From contig JAISQV010000169.1 in NCBI GenBank assembly GCA_031273985.1, positions 1 through 11,368 of the forward strand: a stretch of 11,368 bases of DNA, in the 5' to 3' direction. Source of the DNA: Spirochaetaceae bacterium. GTDB taxonomy: Bacteria; Spirochaetota; Spirochaetia; Treponematales; Breznakiellaceae. The notes below the pieces were generated by a model that searched no databases, had not been told where the DNA came from, and worked only from the letters and a program-made list of their open reading frames with translations. How positions within the stretch are numbered: the first letter of the stretch is position 1; every line of letters begins with the position of its first letter. Made by a program: the position numbers and the translations under genes. Below are positions 6,472 through 11,368 of this stretch, in pieces.

Positions 6472-6541
6472 AGCAACGCCCCCCATCCCCTTTGAGAAGA
6501 GCCGGGCAGACGGCGCGCCATTGCCAAAATACGTGGGGGCG

Positions 6542-6570
6542 GGGTTGTATCCGCCGGGCCGGTACAACCC
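6542..6570. other. 8-bp inverted repeat in the rsmE upstream region
   Basis: GGGTTGTA (6542-6549) and TACAACCC (6563-6570) flank a 13-base GC-rich loop. It lies about 50 bases upstream of the putative rsmE -35 box and could be an operator or just another small palindrome. The rest of 6472-6617 shows no gene. Confidence 0.35.
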
Positions 6571-6617
6571 GCCCTCACCTTTCCCGTAAACCCGCGCCGT
6601 CTCCCCGGCCCTCTCTC

Positions 6618-6646
6618 TTGACGGTCCCCGGCGGGGCCTGTACTTT
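6618..6646 (+). promoter_or_regulatory. Possible rsmE promoter, giving a leaderless or near-leaderless mRNA
   Basis: TTGACG (6618-6623) and TACTTT (6641-6646) are 17 bases apart. The -35 box is good and the -10 box is weak. The initiation site would fall at about 6652-6654, on the rsmE ATG itself, and no Shine-Dalgarno precedes that ATG. Confidence 0.4.
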
Positions 6647-6651
6647 TGCCT

Positions 6652-7389
6652 ATGAACATCATCCTCTTCGAGCCGGACGAGACGGGGCGGCCCCTTTCCC
6701 GGCGGGATGAACGCACCGCTCACCTCCTCAAGGTGCTGAGGAAAAAACCCGGCGACACCTTTGATGCGGGGATCCTGGGGGGCCCGGTGGGGACGGGGCG
6801 CATAGAGGCGCTGCGCCTGGACGGCTCCCTGACCTACACCCTGGACCTCCGGGGAGCGCCGCCGGAACGGACGCCGATCCGGGCGGGGGTGGGTTTTCCC
6901 CGGCCCATACAACTCAGGCGGCTCCTCCGGGACCTCTCCAGCCTGGGCCTTGAGGCGGTGGACCTTCTGGGCTCAGATCTGGGGGAAAAGAGCTACCGGG
7001 ACACAAAACTCCTCAGCGGCGGCGGGGCCAGGGCGGCGCTTATCGAGGGGGCGGCCCAGGCCCGGGACACGGCGCTGCCGGAACTGCGGCTTTTCCCGGA
7101 CCTGGACCGCTGGATCGAGGCCCGCCCCTGGCAGAGGGAGGGGCGGAGCCCCCTGCTCATCGCGGCGGACAATGTCCGGCCCGAGGGAACCTTCGCCCAC
7201 CTCGGCCCCCGGCGGGGCCCCATGGTGCTGGCCGTGGGCTCCGAGCGGGGCTGGTCCGACCGGGAGCGGGACCTCCTGGAGCGGGCGGGCTTTACCCGGC
7301 TCAGCCTGGGGAAGCGGGCCCTCCGCACGGAAACCGCCTGCGTAGCCGCCGCCGTCCTGGCCATGGAAAAAATAGGCGCCCTGGAGTAG
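6652..7389 (+). CDS. rsmE: 16S rRNA (uracil(1498)-N3)-methyltransferase RsmE
   Basis: This encodes 245 residues, normal for RsmE (about 235-250). The enzyme is a SPOUT-class dimer that methylates N3 of U1498 in 16S rRNA of the assembled 30S subunit, using SAM. Seen: the N-terminal PUA-like part with HLLKVLRKKPGD (24-35), and the C-terminal knot with LAVGSERGWSDRE (193-205) and LSLGKRALRTETA (217-229), the SAM-binding segment. The common GPEGG motif reads GSERG here. The ATG at 6652 is preferred; a TTG two codons upstream is possible. There is no Shine-Dalgarno. It is monocistronic, ends 3 bases before a 155-bp inverted element, and converges on the lipoprotein gene with a shared terminator. 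Confidence 0.93.
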   Translation: MNIILFEPDETGRPLSRRDERTAHLLKVLRKKPGDTFDAGILGGPVGTGRIEALRLDGSLTYTLDLRGAPPERTPIRAGVGFPRPIQLRRLLRDLSSLGLEAVDLLGSDLGEKSYRDTKLLSGGGARAALIEGAAQARDTALPELRLFPDLDRWIEARPWQREGRSPLLIAADNVRPEGTFAHLGPRRGPMVLAVGSERGWSDRERDLLERAGFTRLSLGKRALRTETACVAAAVLAMEKIGALE

Positions 7390-7392
7390 CCC

Positions 7393-7547
7393 CCCCTGTG
7401 GGGCGGGATAGAGTTGGCTTGAAGGCGTTGCCGCCTAGCAACTCTTGGGTGGGGGTAATCCCCGTCAATCCGAACGCCGCACCCCGCCCAACTCGCGCTA
7501 GGATTTTGCTTCGCAAAATCAAGCGCTCCTATCCCGCCCCACAGGGG
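7393..7547. repeat. 155-bp palindromic element with 19-bp perfect terminal inverted repeats (MITE-like)
   Basis: The ends 7393-7411 and 7529-7547 are exact inverted copies (CCCCTGTGGGGCGGGATAG). Inside are AGAGTTG/CAACTCT (7410-7416, 7439-7445) enclosing AGGCG-TTGC-CGCCT (7423-7436), and GATTTTGC-TTC-GCAAAATC (7502-7520). It has no transposase and no credible gene. Clear target-site duplications were not found. It may be a non-autonomous mobile repeat or a structured RNA at the rsmE 3' end. Confidence 0.65.
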
Positions 7548-7576
7548 AGCAGGATAGCACCGAGCGTTATAATTGA

Positions 7577-7604
7577 AAAAAATCCCCCAATCGGGGGATT
7601 TTTT
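7577..7604. terminator. Bidirectional intrinsic terminator
   Basis: A 12-bp perfect stem (7577-7588 with 7593-7604, CCCCC/GGGGG core, 4-base loop AATC) is flanked by six A on the left and six T on the right. It works in both directions and serves both rsmE (plus) and the lipoprotein gene (minus, stop at 7621). Confidence 0.92.
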
Positions 7605-7620
7605 GTAGATGCAAGCAATA

Positions 7621-8226
7621 TTATATCATCCTTTGCGGGCGCATGGTGTTTGCGCGGCTGAGTTGGATAGTATTCTTTGATCTATTAAACTGCTGCATTA
7701 GGCTAAGTCTATCTTTATTCAAATAGATACGATTAAAGCCCCAAGCGATGTAATCCATATCCTCTTCTACTAGAACCTTGCCAACAGAAAATGAATCCAA
7801 ATTAACGGGTATAGGTAGACTATCATCATCAATAATATTTATTGTTAATATTCCAGGCCTATTCAAGTGAAATGCAACGATCCCGTTGGTGTTGCTATTA
7901 GATATAAGTGTCAATCTTTCCTGAATAGCATCAACAGTATCCTGTGCCAACCCGGATTCTGGAACGTTAAGTACGACCGGACGTTTGCCGAAGGTCAAAT
8001 TATACACTCTTTTCACCGTGCAGACGCAGTCTTCGCCGTCGCAGCAGACATCTGTCGGCAGATTCTTATGCGCAGTTTCCGGACATTCGCATTTCTTGGT
8101 TTCCGGCGCCGGAGTTGTCGTTCCGTTGTCGCAGCCGCCGAGTATTCCCGCGGCAGTCATCAATCCGGCCGCAAGCAGCGCTTTATTGTGCACTGATTTT
8201 GCTTTGTTTATTTCGTTTTCCGGCAT
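7621..8226 (-). CDS. Cys-rich lipoprotein, function unknown
   Basis: This encodes 201 residues. A type II signal peptide is clear: positively charged start (K8, K10, K15), hydrophobic ALLAAGLMTAAGI, and lipobox LGGC with Cys32 as the lipidated residue. Next comes a short Thr/Pro linker and six cysteines in the pattern KCECPE...VCCDGEDCVC (C46, C48, C61, C62, C67, C69), which may bind metal or form disulphides. Residues 75-201 are a soluble domain with PVVLNVPESG and LTLISNSNTNGIVAF, but I recognise no family. The start at 8226 has AAGGA 7 bases upstream; a frame 12 codons longer only reads the repeat. The gene is much more AT-rich than its neighbours, which suggests transfer or fast evolution. 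Likely periplasmic or surface exposed. Confidence 0.85.
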   Translation of the reverse strand: MPENEINKAKSVHNKALLAAGLMTAAGILGGCDNGTTTPAPETKKCECPETAHKNLPTDVCCDGEDCVCTVKRVYNLTFGKRPVVLNVPESGLAQDTVDAIQERLTLISNSNTNGIVAFHLNRPGILTINIIDDDSLPIPVNLDSFSVGKVLVEEDMDYIAWGFNRIYLNKDRLSLMQQFNRSKNTIQLSRANTMRPQRMI

Positions 8227-8246
8227 CTTGGTATCCTTTGTGGTGA
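8227..8246 (-). promoter_or_regulatory. Shine-Dalgarno of the lipoprotein gene lying inside a CCACGAA-type repeat
   Basis: On the minus strand the leader reads CTCACCACAAAGGATACCAAG and then ATG (one base of it lies just outside this span). This resembles the TTAACCACGAAGGACACGAAG form of the repeat at 3776-3870. AAGGA (8238-8234) is 7 bases from the start and serves as the ribosome binding site. Confidence 0.5.
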
Positions 8247-8284
8247 GGTGTGGCCGGGCCACGGGGCTTGAGTGGTGTCAGTCA

Positions 8285-8428
8285 CCATATGCGTATAGTT
8301 ATCAAGAAATTAACCACGAAAAGCACGAAAGATACGAAAAGAAGAGGAATAATGAGATGATTACTAGCAAAAATTTCGTGCTTTTCGTGTCTTTCGTAGT
8401 TAAAATGAATCAAAGTAAACGCATATGG
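8285..8428. repeat. 144-bp imperfect palindrome made of inverted CACGAAA repeats
   Basis: The tips CCATATGCGT (8285-8294) and ACGCATATGG (8419-8428) are exact inverted copies. Inside, the left arm carries TTAACCACGAAAAGCACGAA (starting 8310) and the right arm, read on the other strand, carries TTAACTACGAAAGACACGAA followed by AAGCACGAA. The arms are about 55-60 bases with mismatches around a ~30-base AT-rich centre. No gene is present. Looks like two inverted repeat copies or a small fold-back element. Confidence 0.65.
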
Positions 8429-8456
8429 GGCTCGGCCCCCTCCTCCCCTCTGTGAA

Positions 8457-8485
8457 TTGACAATGACGCCGCCTGCATCCATAAT
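8457..8485 (+). promoter_or_regulatory. sigma70 promoter of the envelope operon, near consensus
   Basis: TTGACA (8457-8462) and CATAAT (8480-8485) are separated by 17 bases. Initiation is expected near 8492, leaving a leader of about 11 bases that just contains GGGAAGG before the ATG at 8503. Confidence 0.75.
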
Positions 8486-8502
8486 AGGTACGGGAAGGCC
8501 GG

Positions 8503-9600
8503 ATGGCAAAAAATAAGTATACCCCCCGCATTTTGATCGGCCTCACCGCTTTTGTCGTGTACCTGCTCGTGGCCGCCCGGCCCATCCCCCCGGAGGCGGT
8601 GCTTGTCCCGCAGTGGCTGCGCTCTCTGGAATCCGGGTACCCCCGCCAGGCGGCTTCCGGCGCGGAGGACCCCCCGGAAGGGCGGCCCCTGGGGGAGCTG
8701 ATCCCTTTCAGGCTGGGGCCGCGTTTCGGTTACTTCGATTCCGGGGGCGTTTTTTCCCTAAGCAGGGAGACGCAGGGCGGCCTCGCCATGAACCGGGACT
8801 TTTGGGCCCTCTACGACGGGGAGGGGGCCATTGAGGTGCGGAACCCGCAGGACGAGCGCGTGATCACCATAGCCCGGAATCAGGGCTACCCGCTCTTCAT
8901 GGACGGGCGTTTTTTTCTTCTGGGCGATGAGCTCAACTATCTTACCGCGCTGGACTCATCGGGCGGCGCCGAGTGGACCTACGACTTTGCCGCGCCCATC
9001 ACCGGCATAGACGCCGCGGCGGGCATGGTGCTGACGGGTTTTCTGGACGGCACGGTGGAGATTCTGGACAGCCAGGGAAGGCGTATATTCGATTTGAAGC
9101 CCGGCGGTTCGCGGCTTGCCGCAATCTATGCCTGCCGTATTTCCCGGGACGGGTCCCGCCTGGCAATCGTATCGGGTTACGACGATCAGCGCTTCCTCCT
9201 TCTGGAGCGTTCCGGCGATTCCTGGAAGGTGGCCTACCACGAATTTCTCTCCGATGGTTTCAGGCGGGATGTGCACCTGGCCTTTGTGGACGGGGACCGC
9301 CGTGTTGCCTTTGAACGGGAGGGCGGCATAGGGATCTACGACATCGCCGGGCGAAGGGTCTACCAGGCGGACCTGGAGGGCCGGGTCTACCGGCTGGAAG
9401 ACCGGGGAGACGGGAACCTGCTTTTTGCGATCACCGCCCTCTCCGAAACGCGGAAGGAGCTCGTGGCAATCCGCTACCCCGGAACGGTCATCATGAGGGC
9501 GCCCTTCAGGAGCCGTTATGCCTTTTTGGAGCGGCAGGGGGAACGGCTCTATGTGGGGGGCGGCAGCGCCATTGCCTCATTCTCCCTGGAACGGAGGTAG
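8503..9600 (+). CDS. Membrane-anchored beta-propeller-like protein, function unknown
   Basis: This encodes 365 residues. Residues 10-25 (ILIGLTAFVVYLLVAA) form a single signal anchor or uncleaved signal peptide, so the rest faces the periplasm. Residues 65-365 repeat a four-strand blade-like pattern with Gly/Asp turns, as in WD40, PQQ or NHL propellers: NYLTALDSSGGAEWTYDF (145-162), LDGTVEILDSQGRRIFDL (181-198) and IGIYDIAGRRVYQADL (276-291). The repeats are too divergent to assign a family. GGAAGG is 4 bases before the ATG and fixes the start. It is the first gene of an operon with the LytM-like gene 5 bases downstream, which suggests a joint envelope role such as a scaffold or sensor. That role is inference. 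Confidence 0.85.
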   Translation: MAKNKYTPRILIGLTAFVVYLLVAARPIPPEAVLVPQWLRSLESGYPRQAASGAEDPPEGRPLGELIPFRLGPRFGYFDSGGVFSLSRETQGGLAMNRDFWALYDGEGAIEVRNPQDERVITIARNQGYPLFMDGRFFLLGDELNYLTALDSSGGAEWTYDFAAPITGIDAAAGMVLTGFLDGTVEILDSQGRRIFDLKPGGSRLAAIYACRISRDGSRLAIVSGYDDQRFLLLERSGDSWKVAYHEFLSDGFRRDVHLAFVDGDRRVAFEREGGIGIYDIAGRRVYQADLEGRVYRLEDRGDGNLLFAITALSETRKELVAIRYPGTVIMRAPFRSRYAFLERQGERLYVGGGSAIASFSLERR

Positions 9601-9605
9601 GAATC

Positions 9606-10499
9606 GTGTTGACCGGAAAAGCCCGGAGTAAAGCCCGGCGAAGGCTCCCCAGCCTGGCCTGCGCGGCCTTCGTCATCGCCGCCTTGGGCAGGCTCTATGC
9701 CATGGACTGGCCCACGGAGAACGGCCTGCTGCTCAGCAACTTCGGCTGGAACAGCCGGGGCCGGCCCCTGGCAGGCTCTGTCTTTGAAACCCGCGATGCC
9801 GTGCGGGCCGTGGAAGACGGAACCTTGCTCTTTGTCCACCAGCCCGATTCGGGTGCCTCCCCGCTGCCTTCCCCCCTGGGCTGCTGGGCCGCGGTGGATC
9901 ACGGCGACGGGCTCATCAGCATTTACGGGAAGCTCAACCCGGACAGGCCGGAGCCTGAGCCTGAGCAGGTAAGCCGGGGCCAGGTTGTGGCGGAACCGGA
10001 GCCGCCGGAGGGCGCGGCGGATCCGGGGAGTTTTTACTTTTCCTTCTACGACCGGAAGGAGCGCCGCTGGGTGAATCCTTCGATGATTATCGCCTCCCAG
10101 GAAGATACCGTTGCCCCGGTCATCTTCTCCGTGGAACTCCGGGGCTCAAGCGGCGCCATCAACCCGGCCCAGGGCCGCCGCCTTGCCCAGGGCAGGTACA
10201 CGGTGGTGGTGAACGCTGCGGACAGCCAGAGGCCGAACCGCCCTCCGGCCCTGGCCCCGCAGCGCATCATCTGCTCGGTCAACGGCATGGAGATAGGCGT
10301 TCTCGCCTTTGAAACCTGGTCCGCCCGGGACGGGGCCCTCACCCAGGGGGGCCTCCCGGTCAGGCAGATCTACGCCCCCGCGCCGGGCTGGGAACTGGGG
10401 GAACTTCGGCTGACCCGCGGGCAGGCCACCCTGGAGATCATCGTGCAGGACGCCGCGGGAAACGCGCGGAACGCCCTTTACCGCCTTCAGGTGGAATGA
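9606..10499 (+). CDS. Exported LytM/M23-fold protein lacking catalytic zinc ligands
   Basis: This encodes 297 residues and starts with GTG; GGAGG, overlapping the previous stop codon, is 8 bases upstream. Residues 5-32 form a Sec signal peptide (KARSKARRR, then a hydrophobic core, cleavage likely after LYA). Residues 39-160 have the LytM/M23 outline: NFGWNSRGRPLAGSVF, TRDAVRAVEDGTLLFV, AAVDHGDGLISIYGKL and the NPSMII end. M23 peptidases need HxxxD and HxH zinc ligands. Here YAHL-type is YGKL and HLHF-type is FYFSF, so zinc binding and peptidoglycan cleavage are unlikely. Residues 165-297 form a beta-rich, Ig-like C-terminal part. By analogy with EnvC/NlpD it may activate a cell-wall hydrolase. 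It overlaps the next gene by 4 bases. Confidence 0.8.
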   Translation: MLTGKARSKARRRLPSLACAAFVIAALGRLYAMDWPTENGLLLSNFGWNSRGRPLAGSVFETRDAVRAVEDGTLLFVHQPDSGASPLPSPLGCWAAVDHGDGLISIYGKLNPDRPEPEPEQVSRGQVVAEPEPPEGAADPGSFYFSFYDRKERRWVNPSMIIASQEDTVAPVIFSVELRGSSGAINPAQGRRLAQGRYTVVVNAADSQRPNRPPALAPQRIICSVNGMEIGVLAFETWSARDGALTQGGLPVRQIYAPAPGWELGELRLTRGQATLEIIVQDAAGNARNALYRLQVE

Positions 10500-11368
10500 A
10501 AACCTGGTCCACCCCGGTCAGGGCGCCTGAACCGGAAGATCTCTGGGAAACCGTGCCCTGTACCCTCTGCGGCGGCGGGGACTTTGTTCCGCACCTTTCC
10601 TGCGAGGGTTTTTCCTACGTTAAATGCCGGAATTGCGGCCTCGTTCAGATGAATCCCCAGCCCGGCGCCGGGGAGCTGCGCCGCCGCTACGGGGGCTCAA
10701 TTGTCGCGGGACCGGGCAGCATGGTGCGGCCCGGCTGCCGGATTGCGCCCAGCTTCGGCGAGGAGTACCTGGCCTACGAGCGGGCCAACGAGGCGGCCTT
10801 TCTCCGCCTGCAGGAACTCTCCCTGCAAGACGCCGGCTTCTATGACCTGGAAGGGGAACTCCTGGAGGCGGCCCGCTTCCGGGGCGGATCCCCGGAAGTT
10901 CTCGACATAGGCTGCGCCACCGGGGCGCTTCTCGCAGCCCTGAAAAGGCGGAGCTGGGCCACGGTGGGCGTCGAAATATCCGCTCCCCAGGCGGAATACG
11001 CCCGGATGAGGCGGGGCCTCGACATCAGAACCCTCCCGCTGGAGGAAAACCGTTTTGCATCGGAACGTTTCGACGCGGCCCTGGCATCGCATCTCATTGA
11101 ACACCTGAAGGATCCCGCCTCCTTTGCGCAGGAACTGTACCGCATCGTCAAGCGGGGCGGCAGAATTTATGTTACCACTCCCAATATCGAAGGTTTCCAG
11201 GCGCGGCTCTTCCGGGAAAAGTGGCGTTCCGCCATATTCGATCATCTTTACCTCTTTTCCGCCCTTCCCCTGCGGGCGCTTCTGGAACAGAAGGGCTTCA
11301 CGGTAGAAAAACTGATCACCTGGGGCGGGTTGGCGGCGGGAATCGCTCCGGCGCCTGTCAAGCGGGCT
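10496..11368 (+). CDS. Zinc-ribbon class I SAM-dependent methyltransferase, 3' end cut by window
   Basis: At least 291 residues are read with no stop before the window end. The ATG at 10496 overlaps the previous TGA (ATGA), so translation is coupled. Residues 22-47 form a zinc ribbon (CTLCGGG ... CRNCGLVQMNPQP: C22, C25, C44, C47), common at the N-terminus of methyltransferases acting on sugars or cell-envelope components. The SAM-binding motif I is VLDIGCATG (135-143), motif II ends in VGVE (157-160), then FDAALASHLIEHLKDP (192-207) and VKRGGRIYVTTPN (218-230). This is a Methyltransf_23-type protein. The substrate cannot be told; a cell-envelope glycan is a guess from the operon. Confidence 0.88.
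   Translation, partial: MKTWSTPVRAPEPEDLWETVPCTLCGGGDFVPHLSCEGFSYVKCRNCGLVQMNPQPGAGELRRRYGGSIVAGPGSMVRPGCRIAPSFGEEYLAYERANEAAFLRLQELSLQDAGFYDLEGELLEAARFRGGSPEVLDIGCATGALLAALKRRSWATVGVEISAPQAEYARMRRGLDIRTLPLEENRFASERFDAALASHLIEHLKDPASFAQELYRIVKRGGRIYVTTPNIEGFQARLFREKWRSAIFDHLYLFSALPLRALLEQKGFTVEKLITWGGLAAGIAPAPVKRA

Noticed and set aside
6357..6912. Overlapping ORFs on both strands in the rsmE upstream spacer
   Set aside because: Arg/Pro/Gly-rich frames typical of GC-rich non-coding DNA; they run through hairpins and into rsmE antisense.
7301..7522. Small minus-strand ORF within the 155-bp element and rsmE end
   Set aside because: No ribosome binding site seen and the sequence is fixed by palindromes; not credible as a gene.

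Overview
The window looks like chromosomal DNA of a GC-rich spirochaete of the Treponema group, possibly a gut (termite-type) treponeme. The basis is the archaeal/eukaryotic-type PheRS alpha subunit (typical of spirochaetes), a lipoprotein with a treponeme-like Cys motif, a URO-D-type methyltransferase, and several envelope genes of treponemal style. Species was not determined. Genes are GC-rich except the lipoprotein gene, which is clearly more AT-rich.

Left part (1-3400, minus strand): a URO-D/MtaA-like protein with its own sigma70-like promoter and strong Shine-Dalgarno, then pheS, then a short P-II-like signalling protein. A 19-bp perfect hairpin separates the URO-D gene from pheS. 3322-3890 holds no intact gene. 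It contains the URO-D promoter, a terminator for minus-strand transcripts arriving from the right, the apparent C-terminal stub of a second URO-D gene, several hairpins, two adjacent tandem arrays (11-bp and 16-bp units) and CCACGAA-type repeats.

Middle (3891-7604): a minus-strand pair, an unrecognised 550-residue protein followed 4 bases later by a HAD-family 5'(3')-deoxyribonucleotidase. A 492-base divergent spacer full of hairpins follows, then rsmE (16S rRNA m3U1498 methyltransferase) on the plus strand. Directly after rsmE lies a 155-bp element with 19-bp perfect terminal inverted repeats, then a bidirectional terminator.

Right part (7621-11368): a convergent Cys-rich lipoprotein gene, a 144-bp imperfect palindrome built of CACGAAA repeats, then a plus-strand operon behind a near-consensus promoter. 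The operon encodes a membrane-anchored beta-propeller-like protein, an exported degenerate LytM/M23 protein lacking the zinc ligands, and a zinc-ribbon SAM methyltransferase cut by the window end. Spacings of +5 and -4 bases show co-translation.

No phage, CRISPR, tRNA, rRNA or transposase gene was seen. The most unusual content is non-coding: small palindromic and tandem repeat families in every large spacer. I found no convincing new multi-gene system.
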